From positions 83,859,845 to 83,923,844 of the forward strand of contig CM019831.1 of NCBI GenBank assembly GCA_009763385.1: a DNA stretch of 64,000 nt, given 5' to 3'. Positions 32,666-44,101 of the stretch are shown here, piece by piece. The stretch's first letter is position 1. Every line of letters starts with the position of its first letter. The position numbers and the translations under genes are program-made. The notes beneath the pieces are model-generated. The model saw only the letters and a program-made list of their open reading frames with translations. It was not told where the DNA came from and did no database searches. This DNA is from Coix lacryma-jobi var. lacryma-jobi (lineage: Eukaryota; Streptophyta; Magnoliopsida; Poales; Poaceae).

Positions 32666-34522
32666 CTTCCGAAAAAGAAGTTGCAACTTGTTGGTATGAG
32701 TATCCTATTATTGCTATTAAGCCTTGGGCCGGGATGTTACAGGCTTCGACGATGACTCACGGCCCCGACACGTCTTCTTCCTGGGGGCCGTGGGATCCGC
32801 CACCCCGAGCGGTACCTTTTGTACCCGGGGAGGCACCAGCTGCTATTGAGGGGGAGATCACATCTGCACGGGAGGCGCCACGACACATCCAGCGCCAACA
32901 CCCCCCTCAGCAGATGATCGGCAACATTGATGAACGGGTCACTCGGTCCAGGTCTCAAATCTGTCACCTTGCTCATTCTGCTTTTGTTGCTGATTTTGAG
33001 CCCCGAGATGTTGGACACGCTTTGACGGATCTGGATTGGGTCAATGCCATGCATGAGGAGTTAGAGAACTTTGAGCGAAATCGGGTTTGGGTTCTAGTTC
33101 CACCTCCTCCAGACTGTAAGCCTATTGGGACAAAATGGGTTTTCAAAAACAAGCAAGGAGAGGATGGCCACGTTGTTAGAAACAAGGCCAGGCTTGTAGC
33201 GAAGGGTTATTGTCAGAAGGAGGGGATAGACTATGAGGAGACTTTTGCTCCTGTAGCTCGTTTGGAGGCTATTAGGATACTCTTGGCTTTTGCAACATCC
33301 AAAGGTTTCAAACTTTTTCAAATGGATGTCAAGAGTGCCTTCTTAAACGGCTACATAGAAGAAGAGGTTTATGTTGAACAACCCCCCGGCTTTGAAAATC
33401 CCAAGTTTCCTAACCATGTTTTCAAACTCCACAAAGCTTTATATGGTTTGAAACAAGCCCAAGAGCCTGGTATGATAGGTTGAAAACCTTTTTGCTTGCT
33501 AAGGGTTTTGAAATGGGATGTGTGGATAAAACGCTTTTTCTCCTCAAGCAAGGCAAAGACACTCTCTTGGTCCAGATTTACGTGGATGATATCATTTTCG
33601 GTGGTTCTTCTCACGCTTTGGTTGCCAAGTTTGCAGATACTATGAGCAAGGAGTTCGAGATGAGTATGATGGGCGAGCTGACTTTCTTTCTCGGATTGAA
33701 ATTAAGCAATCCCGAGAAGAGACGTTTGTGCACCAGGGCAAGTATACCAAGGACTTGCTGAAGAGGTTCGATATGGGTGAGGCCAAGCCTCTTCCAACAC
33801 CCAAGTCGACTACGACGGCCCTGGATGCAGACAAGGATGGAGAAGCTGTGGACTGGAAGGAGTACCGAAGCATGATCGGGTCGCTGCTCTACCTGACGGC
33901 GACATGCCCGGACATCCAGTTCGCGGTGTGTCTGTGTGCGCGCTTTCAGGCATCACCGCGCACTTCTCACCGTCAGGCAGTCAAGCGCATTTTCAGGTAC
34001 CTTCGTTTCACACCTGAGTTCGGGATTTGGTATTCAGCTTCCTCCACCCTCTCCCTTTGTGGTTATTCCGATGCCAATTTTGCTGGTTGTCGCATTGAGC
34101 GCAAGTCCACTTCTGGGACTTGCCAATTTATTGGTTCTTCTCTTGTATCGTGGTCTTCTCGCAAGGAGTCTAGTGTCACCCAGTCTACCACAGAGGATGA
34201 GTATGTTGCTGCGGCTAGCTACTATTCCCAGTTGCTTTGGATGATGGCAACTTTGCGGGATTTTGGTCTGAGCTTTTCTCGTGTTCCTTTGCTTTGTGAC
34301 AGCACGAGTGCGATTAGCGTTGCTAAGAACCCTGTGCTTCACTCGAAGACCAAACACATTGATGTGCGCTTTCATTTTCTGCGAGACCACTATGAGAAGG
34401 GTGATATCGACCTTCGCCATGTCGATACTCATCATCAGTTGGCAGATATTTTCACCAAGCCTTTGGACGAATCAATCTTTAATCGGTTGAGGGGTGAGCT
34501 GGGTGTGTGTTTCCCCTTTTAG

Positions 34523-36119
34523 ATGGGAGAAACATTTTGGATCTTGTATCATAAACTGACTACTTTCTCGTTTGTTTTTCTTTTGCATTTTAGCATACGC
34601 TTTTACATTCTGAGCTTCATGTATATAATCTTTAGAATGTAATCATGCTCTGTTTAGTGTGCTCCGATGCTATATGCTGGTGCTAGTAGCTTATGCTCTT
34701 TCTGATCACTAATACATGCTATGAGCTGAGCTATTTTGAAATGGTGAATTTGCTTAATAAACATATAATCTGAAAATGTTCACCATTGAGATATGCAACT
34801 GGCATGTAGAGTGTGTTGAAATCACTTGTGCTTCTCATATATGCTAGGTTGCTATGTCTCTAGTTCTGAGTCACTCACTTGCTTGGTATGTTTATATTCT
34901 GTTTAAAATTTGAACCAAGTTAAGTGATTTAGAAAGATAGAGATGGGATTGCTTGTCAACACATCACAGTTTCGAGACTGTTTCTCATTGCACCTTGAGT
35001 TAAACTTGAGCTGTGTAGTGTATGACCGAAACTGTTGCTTTAAGCTTCTGATTGCTTCTGCATAGGCTTCGCACAGTTGAATAGTTAGGCAATGACAAGC
35101 TTTCAACCTCTCGCAGTCACATGCTGAAATTTTAACTTGTGTAAACTTAACCGCTGCAACTCCAATAAAATCTGGATACACAAGTCTATGTTTCATTCTC
35201 TAGCATGATGATTGAACTTTGCTAGGGGTAGTTCACCTTGCATACATGGTTAGCACTTGTCTGTTTTCATGTCTCTACATGTGTAGTGCTATTTTGATGG
35301 TGAATACCATTTTAGCTAAAAACTGCTCACTTTGCTCATTTGTTCATATTTCATATTTGGTGATCAGTTTGAGCCTTCGCTAGCTTGTATGTTTTTCACT
35401 GAGTCGTTGGAGCTATAATGTTTAGAGCATCTTTGCATTTTCTTGACTATATTCCTGAAGCTGCTAACTTGCATCGTGACTCATATGCATTTTGGAAGGG
35501 GGAGCACTTCTCTTGTTGGCACTTTTTGATGGTGCATTTTCTGAGGGGGAGAAAATTGCTTTCGGTTCTTTTTACTTGATGGTGCATTTTCAACTAAGGG
35601 GGAGAATTTGGACAAAATCATGCCTCCCATGTTCAAAGGGGAGAGGAATCAGTTGTGTGCACCATGCAAGGGGGAGCTTGCTCATGTTGAGTTTTTGAAA
35701 TTTCCAATTGGTTCAGAGCGTTTTTGCTAGTTGTGTTGAGCCTTTGCCTCCTTCTTGAGGGACTAGCATTCGCCTTTCAGATTTTCAATTGGTGTCGAGC
35801 TTTCTTGCTAGTTGTGTTGAGCCTCTATGCCTCTATCTTGAGGGACTAGCATTTTGCTTCGATTTTTCATTTAGCATTTGCTAGCGGTGTTGAGCCTGTT
35901 CTACCTCTTCTTGAGGACTAGCTTTGTTTTGCTTGGGTGCGTCGACCCGTTGCCCATGTCTTTGGGAACCAAGTTGTGTTGCTCTTTCCACTTGACCTTC
36001 TTCGGCTTTGCTATGCTTTTGGGTCATTTGGTCGAGTTCTCTCTTCTCTTTCCTCCTCCTTCCTCCTTTCCATTATGATTTGTGTGTGTAGTTGACAATG
36101 CACTCATCAAGGGGGAGAT
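34523..36119 (+). other. 3' untranslated region of A, with polypurine tract
   Basis: 1.6 kb, collinear with F. GGGGGAG runs near 35498, 35546, 35598 and 35670 precede the true tract TCAAGGGGGAGAT (36107-36119). Hairpin array at 35725-35973 (two GCTAGT/ACTAGC units, one CTAGC/ACTAGC-class unit, one CTTGG/CCAAG unit). No coding sequence recognised. Confidence 0.85.
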
Positions 36120-38059
36120 TGCTGATACATGGGTGTATGCCGAGTCTCTGAGTGATTATCAACTAGGATGATACTCATGTTCTTTGGCTTGTGTTGTGCA
36201 GGTGTCGAGCACGGATACAGTGATCAAAGGCAAGGTGAAGGTCAAGTAGAGACGTGCCGTGCCGAGGGACCGAGAGTGGCGAAGGGCGGACGTGAGACTT
36301 GGACAGAGGGACCGGTGGCCCGAGGATCAGCTCTGGTGGCTGACAGCCTGGGACAGCGACGAGCAAAGACTTGCGGTCATGTGTTGCCTGAGTCGAGGAC
36401 TTAGGGACACGTGTCGGTGGACGGGGTGCACGGGCGGTGCATCCCCTCTACAGCTTCGGTTGGTGGTAGAGCCAGAGAAAAAACATCGGGTGGACGGTTT
36501 CCAGGTTTTGGCCTCAAAACCTGGGCGCGGATGGTTTCCGAGTTTGGCCTCAAAACTCGGGCTGAGGACGGTTTCCAGGTTTGGGCCTCAAAACCTGGGT
36601 GCTGCGGGTTTGCTGAGTTTGGGCCACAAAACTCAGGCGCTGGTGGGCTGGTTTCTCGGTTTGGGCCTCAAAACCGGGGGTTGGCTGTTAGGGCTAGTTT
36701 CCCAGTTTGGGCCACAAAACCGGGGGTGCGACGTCCAGGAAAAGGACGCAGAGCGGTGGCGGCACGTGGCGGCAATCGGGAGGTTGCGTCGAGGCAACGC
36801 TACGAGTTGTGCGGGCGTGGCCGTTGGATCCACCTACCATTGAGTTGGTCCAGAATAACCTTAGGGTTTAGCTAGTTCGCTCTGTAAGTAGTTAGGGGTA
36901 GAGTGGGAATTAGGAATAGTTAGAATTAGGATAAGTAGGGGGAGACACCCACCTCCCCACTTATCTCAGTCATTTGCTCTTTGCCTTCTAGGTTTTCCTG
37001 CTCTCCCACCCCCCTGCTGTAGCAAACCTGAGATCCACAGAGAAGAGAACAATACCTCTGTGCCCATGAGATTTTGAGGAAGTAAGACCATAATCTCACT
37101 GTTGTAGCGTGTGGTAGCCACATGGTTGCAATTTTGTGGTTGTGATTCGTGTTTTGATTGTGTTCTTTGCGGATTACTTTTCTCCCCATTTTTCCCGTCG
37201 ATGGATCTCTTTGCTCGGTGCATCTCTTGCAAATCCATTTGAACCAAGTTGTTCTAGATCGTGAGGCACTTCTTTTCACCGAAGGAATTCTCCTCTAACT
37301 TCATGAGCTAGTAGATCAGTCGATTTTTGTTTTGGATCGGTTTTGCTCCCTTAGTCCCGGATTCTTCCAATTCACCGACATGGAGTTAGGTTCGAGCCAT
37401 GATTCTTTTGGGATAGCTCACTAACATCCTTGGAACTCCTCATACCAAGTCTAGGCCTTAGTGCTTTTGATTCGGAGGAGATCAGGTGAATTTCTCGGAA
37501 GAACAACGCTGTTTTGGGACCATCGAACGCTGAACCTGGGAGCATTGGACGTTGAGTTTGTCACACCGGAGCGTCCGTTGCCACGTGTCACCTGACAGTG
37601 ATTTTAAAGGAGCATCGGACGCTGACCATCGGAGCGTCCGTTGCCATCGGATGCGCCGGAGGTCGAGCATCGGTCGCTACTGTTTCACTATAGCAGCGTC
37701 CAATGCCTATGCAGTAAGGTTCCAGATTTGCTCTGTTTACATCGGACGCGTCCGTTGGTTGGTCATCGGACGCTGCCAGAGTCCGATGCTGCTGAGTTTG
37801 CGCAGTTTCATCTGCGGTTCGTTCGTTCGTTGTCGGTTTTGATTTCTGGCTTTTGCGTTGGCTTTCTAGAGTCGTGTAGTGTCCCGCTGTGCTTCCTGGA
37901 AGCATCCACCCTTCCTCTAGGGTCGTGGACACTTGTGATCTCTAGGGTTTACTCTTGGGGTGATTTTCGGGACAGTGGCAACAAGTTTTCGAGAGGAAAA
38001 TTTGAAGCTCCCATTCACCCCCCCTCTGGTCGCTTTCTGGTAGCACTCTCGGTCCTTCA
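36120..38059 (+). repeat. 3' LTR of A (1,940 bp)
   Basis: It runs from TGCTGATACATGG to CTCGGTCCTTCA, followed by the duplication GTCCA. Hairpin array at 36501-36725; CGGACGC-type motif field at about 37520-37790, including CGGACGCGTCCG at 37743-37754. Confidence 0.95.
36501..36725 (+). repeat. LTR hairpin array of A (3' LTR)
   Basis: Six units as in the 5' LTR. The first unit has intact arms here (CCAGG/CCTGG) while the 5' copy has decayed on both. Confidence 0.87.
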
Positions 38060-40524
38060 GTCCAAGGCGGTTTGGAGGTCGGTTGCACGTCCTAGCAACC
38101 GACATTCAGCCTTGATCCACGCCACTCCTCCCTGAGCCGTCCGATGCCACTGACCTAGTGACCAAGGGCTAGGATTTGGCCTTGGGGAGGTCACACGGAT
38201 CGGTGACGTGGCAGGGAGTGGCACTTGGGCCAATCCAAGTGGCGGGCGCCACTTAGAGGTGGCGGGCGCCCCCTTAGGCCCATTTGGGCCCTGCTGAGTG
38301 GGCTTGGCCTCTGGTGGGTCCATATGTCCAAATTTGGTTCAAATCCTGCATTCAAATAAAATTCTATGGACATGTGGAATTTGGTTAGTTTGAAACCTAT
38401 TTGACTACATTTCATGCCTTTTTGGTGGACTTTGGGGTCAAATGTTGATGGTAAAACAGGTGTTTAAGGACCGTCAACATGGGTTAGCATGATGCAAATG
38501 CTGCTTCAAATGCAATTGTGAAACACCATTGGAAGCATTCCTCAAAAAGACAACTCGAGGAGAAGAACGAGTCGTACCTCGAGAAAAGAGGCAAACATCT
38601 TCCAAGGTTTTTGTACAAGAACCAATAGAAGCACCATGAAAAGCATGACGTGGACCAAGAGAAGAAGCACTAGAGGCATGTCCATGATCATGACCTAACC
38701 CACTAGAAAAGGAGTCATAAAACCCATCAACAAAGAGGGGCTTCTTACTAGGAGCACAAGCGTTCATGCCATGAGAAGGGCTATGAACCACCATCTTCCT
38801 AGAAGAGTGAGTTTGGCGCAAACGTTTGGCATGCCGATAACAAAAGCTTTCTTGATGCCCATCTTTCTCACAAAAAGAGCAATGGTACAATGGCCTACTG
38901 GAAGGCACACCATTCTCCGACAAGTGAGAAGTCCCTTGGGACTTAGAACAAGAAGCATCAATGTTCAACTTGGTGCCAGAACTAGGAGCACACGTGCCAT
39001 GGGAAAGGCTACGCGGCTTCCTAAAAGCCTTAGCTCGAATTCGTCGCTCATGTTTGACACGGCGGAAACAAAAATCGAATGAGTGTCCATCCTTCTTGCA
39101 AAAGGTGCAATGGAAAACCGGATTGGGAACACGAGTCCCAAAATGTGAGAAGCACCTTTGTCAAGAGAAGTCCCTTGGACATCACTTGAAGAAACAGCAA
39201 GGTTAGGAGTACCTATGAAAGGGCTATCCGAAACCTTGGCACAAGTGCTATCGTCAAGAGACTCACGCGCAGCACAAGAACTCAACTCCGGTTGCAAAGA
39301 TGCAAACCTTGAAATATCAAAATCGGAGTTGCAAGAAATGCGTGACTCAAAAGACTTAGCACAAAGACTCTTGCATCTTTTGGCTAAAACCTCATTCTCA
39401 AACATGAGGCGATCACAAGTACCACAAGGAGTGTTTTTCAGATTGTCCATCTCCTCTCTAATGCACTCCACATATGTGGTATGCAAGAGTTCATTTTCTT
39501 TTTCAAGGTTGGCACTCATATCATTGTGCTCAATCAACTTGGCGCTCATATCATCGCGCAAAACTTTCAAAGCCAAAACTTCTTTTTCCAAATCAATGCA
39601 TGATGTGCACATGAAATCGGTGGAAGAAACATCACCATTCACATCAAGCAAAGAATCATGAGTATCACTAGAAGCATGGAAAGCATTTTTATTCAAAGAG
39701 CATGAGCTACAAGGCCTAGCATTTATCTCATCAATTTCAGCCCTAGCATGCTCAAGTTCATCTACACATGTGGTGTGAGTCAATTTTAATTTATTAATTT
39801 CAGCATGTAAAGACTCACAAGAAACACATGGTAACAAAGCATTTGACTTAAGCAAGGCTATTTCAGTTTTAGCACAATCAAGATCGTTGCGTAAGTCAAT
39901 GCAAACTAGACATGGTTTGGAGGCATTGGATGTCAACATGTCATATTCATATTTTAAGCTAGCAAGAGAAAAGCATAGCTCATCATTCTTCCTAACCATG
40001 TCACTACAAGAGGTGCAAGGTAAAGACGCACTAGACTTCCAATGAGAAAGACCACATCTCAACCTAGTAACAGAGCATTTCAACTTCTTGATCTTTCTAT
40101 GCAAGGTATCACAAAGCTCATCATATCTACTGTTGTCATCACGACAAGCATTAAATTGTAGAGACATAATCCCAAGACAAGCATAAAGTGTACCTTTCTT
40201 GGCCTTGCCAAGTTCACGTATACGATCCTCCGTCGAATGCTCATCATCTCCTAGAAAGTCCAGCAAAGCGTCCACCTCACGTTCTGCCTCTAGAGCCTCA
40301 CTCCTCCTTCTTCTCGCAATGTCATCCTCGATCACATGTCCATGATTCGAACCAGAGGACAAAGACATGCAAGAAGAGGAACTTGGTGCCATTTCACAAA
40401 GCACCGTTAGTGTTAGCAAGACAAAAGCTCAACACCTCAGCAAACTACGTCGGAAGGAAAACCACTCTAAAAGATCGCCTTCGCGGATCCGAAACCGGTT
40501 AAGGTAGAGAGATCCTTAACCTTG

Positions 40525-40535
40525 CTTTGATACCA
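40525..40535 (-). promoter_or_regulatory. Primer-binding site of B (initiator tRNA-Met type)
   Basis: The minus strand reads TGGTATCAAAG just after the 5' LTR, one base off the usual TGGTATCAGAG. Confidence 0.8.
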
Positions 40536-40537
40536 AT

Positions 40538-42852
40538 TGAAGGACCGAATTGGCGACCAGAGGGGGGGGGTGAATGGGAGCCTCAAATTTCTTCTCGAGG
40601 AATCAACGGCCTCTGTCCCAGAAAGTCACCGAAAAGGAAGAATCTCACACAGGTGGTGTTCATGAGCCAATAGGTGGTTGGATGTTCTCGGTGATGACCG
40701 ACGAACACAGCGGAACACTCACCACAACGGAAAACACACCGCACGACCCAAACGATCCGAAAATAAAAAATGGCGCTCTCTAACTCGATAGAAACGATAA
40801 AAGAGCCCAAACCTAAATCACCCAAACCAACTAGTGGTTTGATGACTTAGAAAAGTTCCTGGGTAGACTAGAAACCCATCGGAACAAACGGATCGAGAAA
40901 TGGACACTCGGAAGGCTTGGAAGGCCAAAATCAGCTAGCAGGTCTAGAGGTTCCGCGTGCTGGCTCAGAGGTTCCTCGGTCTGGGGGTGAGAGAAAAACC
41001 TACAGACCTCGGAGGTTCCACGCCTCTGCGTGGAGGCTCCGTGCGTGCCTAAAACAGCCTACAAACTGCGGAGGTTCCACGCGTGCCTGTTCAGCTTGCA
41101 GACCGCGGAGGTTCCGCGACCTGAAAATCAGCAAGCTCGAGCTGAAGAACAAATCACCAAAACTCAATCAAATCAACTTGGATTGACTCCAAACTTTGCA
41201 CAGAGGATCACAACAAGGTTGGTGAGCTAACTCTAAAAGATCATGGCTCGAATCCAAATAAAACCTCATCAATCACAAATCTTGTGCAAAGGGGAAAAGT
41301 TTGGCTCCAAAAACGAAATCCGCCCGATCTATGTGCTCGTGAGGAATTAGATGATTTCCTTCAATGGAAAGATGCTTCTCACGACAAAGCACAAGATGGT
41401 TCAAACGGAATCGCAATCCATCCCTCCAATCAAAAGTTCTCACGAAATCACAAGGAGCGGAAAATGAAGAACGCGAAGAACAAAACGCGAATTCAATCAA
41501 ATTTTCAGCCAACAAAGAGGAGCACAAAATTGATCCTTGGATTTCAACAAGATGAAGGATTGTATTAGCTCACGGTGTCAGGTTACAAGCCACTCCTCGC
41601 AACAACAAAGCGCGGATGGCGAAAAGCTCAAGAACAAGAGCCAGTCCTCTCTTCCTAACCCTAGCCTCCTCTCACATGAACAAAATGAGAGTGACACCTC
41701 CAAGGATGGTTGTCCAACACAGCCCCTTCATCTATATATAGGCGCACGTCTGAATGACACAAACGCCCTAACATGAAGCACTAACCCAAATACCCCCAAG
41801 GGGTAAAACCGTCCCACTCTGGCAGTTTCCATCCGACGGCCACACGCCTTCTCATCCTTCGCTTCGCGTCGACGCAAGCTCCACGATGCCGCCACGTGCC
41901 GTCACGTCGACCACCAGGCCTTCCTCACCGATAGCTTCGCCGCAACGCAAGCCTCTCGGTGCCGCCACGCGTTGACCGTTCCGCATAGGATCCTCCGTCC
42001 GGTTTTGAGGCCCAAACCAGTAAACCCGCCAGCCCACGTTTTGAGGTCCAAACCTGGAAACCGTCCACCCCGAGTTTTGAGGCCCAAACTCGGAAACCGG
42101 CCAACCTAGGTTTTGAGGCCCAAACCTTGAAACCGTCCCACCCGAGTTTTGAGGCCCAAACTCGGAAACCGGCCACCCGAGTTTTGAGGCCCAAACTCGG
42201 AAACCGTCGAGGTAGCTTTTTGAGGCTCAGCTACCGAACCCGCACCGTAGACGGGATGTGGTTCGCACACCCCGACCACCGGCACCGATGTCGATGCATG
42301 TCCAGCCTCCACGCCGAGCACAACGCCTTCACCTTCCTTCTTGACTCGGCCGACGACACTTGCGCCGCACGCAAGACCGCGTCCGTCCTTCCGCCAAGTG
42401 CCACGACGCCATCATCTTCGTCTTGACTCGGCCGATGCACCGCACATCCCCATGTGCTCTCGCTCGCCGATGCCACGTGCCAGCTACCACAGCTGGTTCT
42501 CTGGCCTCTCGGTCCGTCGGTCCAAGCCTCACGTCCGCCCTTCACCACTCTGGGTACATCGGCATGGCACGTTCGCTGCACGACACGCCCATCCTTCACC
42601 GGTCCCGGTCCATCGGCACGACACGTCTTTACTTGACCTTCACCTCGCCATCGACCACTGTATCCGAGCTCAACACCTGCACATCAACACAGCCAAGAGA
42701 CACATGTTGCACACGCACACCAGCACAGAAACACCACAACTCAACGCCACCGGTTAGTCATAAGCGTTAAGCACATAGCGAGATAATGACTCAACCGGGA
42801 AAAGCCTCAAACCTTCCTCATCAAAGTCAATCATTCATCATATATGTTCTCA
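40538..42852 (-). repeat. 5' LTR of B (2,315 bp)
   Basis: Matches the 3' LTR but is 41 bp shorter, chiefly because two units of the GGAGGTTCCGCG array were lost (compare 41060-41120 with 18935-19030). TATA box at 41733-41740; hairpin array at 41999-42235. Confidence 0.92.
41999..42235 (-). repeat. LTR hairpin array of B (5' LTR)
   Basis: Same seven units as the 3' LTR, with a few arm mismatches (for example CCGGTTTT against AAACCAG), so decay has begun in this copy. Confidence 0.85.
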
Positions 42853-42857
42853 CGACG

Positions 42858-44101
42858 GACCAGGAGGCCAGAGGATCAGCTATGGTAGCTAACAGCCTGG
42901 GACAGCGACAAGTGAAGACATGTGGGTGGACAGGGTGCACAGGCGGTGCATCCCTCTACGGCTTCGGTTTGGTGGTACAGCCCCAGAAAAACCATCGGCT
43001 AGGATAGTTTCCAGGTTTGGGCCTCAAAACCTGGGTGCTGGCCGGTTTCCGAGTCTGGGCCTCAAAACTCGAGCTGAGGACGATTTCCAGGTTTGGGCCA
43101 CAAAACCTGCGCCATGGCGGGTTTCTGAGTTTGGGCCACAAAACTCAGCCTGAGGACTGGTTTCCCAGTTTTAGCCTCAAAACCGGGGGGAGGTCCAGGA
43201 AAAAGGACGGACGGAGAGTGGCGGCACGTGGCGGCATCTGGTGAGGTTGTGTCGAGGCGAAGCTACCGGATGTGCGGGCGTGGACGTCGAATCGACTACA
43301 CTTCGAGTTCAGCAGGAATACCCTTAGGGTTACCCTGCTCGCTCATTAGCAGTTGGGGTAGAAGGGGAATAATTGTATTAGGATATATTAGGAGAGGCAA
43401 CCCCTCCCTCCAAATTATCTTAGTCATTTGCTATTCTCCTCTAGGGTTTCTTGCTTCCCATTCCCTGCTATAGCTACTGAGATCCGCAGAGACGGCTAAT
43501 CATACCTCTGTGTATTTGGATTTTGCGGAAATGGGACCGGATTCCTGTTGTCTCCTCGTGGGGACAATTTACAGCTGGCAATTGAGATTGTGATGCATGT
43601 TCTTGAGTTGTTCTTCGCGTTTTGCTTTTTGTCTTAATTTTCCCGTCGCTCGATCTCCCTCTACACTGCGTCTTTTTCGAATCCACTTGAATCAACTTGT
43701 TCTTTGATGTGAGGAGATCATTTCCACCAAAGGAATTCAACTCCAACCTCATGAGCAAGTAGATCGGGTTGATTTGTGTTTCATGGTGACATTTTCGATT
43801 TTGCACCTTCCCCTACGATTTCACAGAGTTTGAGTTGATTTGAGGGGATGATTTCTTAGGGATAGTCTTCTAACTACCTAGTGATCACCTTCTCTAAGTT
43901 TGGGATCAAGGGATTTTGGTTTGGATCGAATTTGGGAATATTTGGGAGAGAGGCGATCGAAATCACCCTCTCTGCACAGCCGTGGACAGTCCGCCACTGG
44001 GGGCGTGGACAATTCGGGCATCGGGACTTAGCCGAGCAATGGCTGTTCGTCGCGGTGCACTGTGCTTCAGTTTGACCGGTGGACAGTTCGCCATTGTCAG
44101 G
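42858..44101 (+). repeat. C LTR, second part
   Basis: Continues the LTR after B. It has the hairpin array at 43011-43190 (arms CCAGGTTT/AAACCTGG, CCGAGT/ACTCGA, CCAGGTTT/AAACCTG, CTGAGTTT/AAACTCAG, CCCAGTTT/AAACCGGG), then leader-like sequence, then TGGACAGT-type motifs at about 43980-44101 that take the place of the CGGACGC motifs of the other LTRs. The end is missing. Confidence 0.85.

Larger units (their letters stand above)
31976..32741 (-). mobile_element. Element Cas: Cassandra-type miniature LTR retrotransposon with 5S rRNA-like LTRs
   Basis: 766 bp. Two direct LTRs of 281 bp (31976-32256 and 32461-32741) flank 204 bp. Ends are TGTAACG and GATGTTACA. The duplication GGCTT is on both sides (31971-31975, 32742-32746). 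On the minus strand the primer site TGGTATCAGAGCC (32445-32457) follows the 5' LTR, and a tract TTAAGGGGGTGAGG (about 32258-32272) precedes the 3' LTR. Each LTR contains, on the minus strand, AGTTAAGCGTGCTTGG followed by GGATGGGTGACC and GGGAAGT, which are internal promoter and 3'-half parts of 5S rRNA. This is the hallmark of Cassandra. There is no protein-coding capacity. Confidence 0.92.
30579..34522 (+). pseudogene. pol: Copia pol of A: protease, integrase, reverse transcriptase, RNase H (broken, hit by Cas)
   Basis: It starts VKRLESVWLVDSGCSRHMTG. A 20-bp loss between TTCT repeats at about 30783 shifts the frame after the protease. Integrase is then open: HRRLGH and CHSC zinc site, with core D, D and E in DLVGPA, SDNGSEF and VERKNQ. 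Cas interrupts at 31976-32741, between integrase and reverse transcriptase. Reverse transcriptase has MDVKSAFLNGY and YVDDIIFG, with 1-bp losses near 33461 and 33697. RNase H reads GYSDANFAG and TTEDEY where F has GYSDADFAG and TTEAEY. The stop at 34520-34522 follows GVCFPF. No env-like frame follows. Confidence 0.94.
25947..38059 (+). mobile_element. Element A: full-length SIRE/Maximus-like Ty1-copia element
   Basis: 12,113 bp including Cas. 5' LTR 25947-27894, primer site, gag from 27958, pol from 30579 to 34522, 3' UTR, polypurine tract, 3' LTR 36120-38059. The duplication GTCCA is on both sides (25942-25946, 38060-38064). The LTRs differ visibly; two by-eye samples of about 100 bp gave 5 and 8 differences, mostly C/T or G/A. 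So it is not recent. Gag and pol are broken. Confidence 0.96.
24384..38479 (-). mobile_element. Element K: solo Athila-type LTR, itself split by A
   Basis: LTR pieces 24384-25946 and 38065-38479 together give 1,978 bp, the family's usual length. The ends are TGTTGGTAG and CCGTCAACA on the plus strand. The duplication TGGGT is on both sides (24379-24383 and 38480-38484). No internal sequence is left, so the element was lost by LTR-LTR recombination before or after A arrived. It sits inside B gag. TATA box at 25791-25797 (minus). Confidence 0.95.
24277..40392 (-). pseudogene. gag: Gag-like protein of B: CxxC coiled-coil plus two zinc knuckles (split by K)
   Basis: Reads on the minus strand from ATG at 40392 (MAPSSSSCMSLSSG) to 38485, then from 24378 to TAG at 24279-24277. 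There is no UBN2 capsid domain. Instead a long coiled-coil carries at least six CxxC motifs about 45 residues apart (PCTSC, PCLVC, PCVSC, PCSSC, MCTSC, PCGTC). After it come two CX2CX4HX4C knuckles, CTFCKKDGHSFDFC and CSFCEKDGHQESFC. The tail reads KSWVPKYMLANPSG. A 1-bp shift near 39150 breaks the frame before the first knuckle. The same module forms the intron-like cassette of A (29197-30573). It probably binds RNA, or Gag partners through the coil; this is inference. Confidence 0.82.
18406..42852 (-). mobile_element. Element B: gag-only, non-autonomous copia element with both LTRs
   Basis: The minus-strand element has 5' LTR 40538-42852, primer site, gag (40392 down to 24277, split by K), a 3.5-kb non-coding region, polypurine tract, and 3' LTR 18406-20761. 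The duplication CGACG is present on both sides (18401-18405, 42853-42857). No protease, integrase or complete reverse transcriptase is present; only a degraded trace of pol remains near 23220-23310. It must have used enzymes of another copia element. Confidence 0.92.
17456..44101 (+). mobile_element. Element C: 3' end of a copia element, LTR split by B and cut off at D
   Basis: The 3' UTR (17461-18208) ends in the tract TCAAGGGGGAGAT (18196-18208). The LTR starts at 18209 (TGCAGATACATGG), is interrupted at 18405 by B, resumes at 42858, and stops at 44101 where D begins. About 1.44 kb of an expected 1.95-kb LTR is present; the missing end is not found beyond D. Confidence 0.85.
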
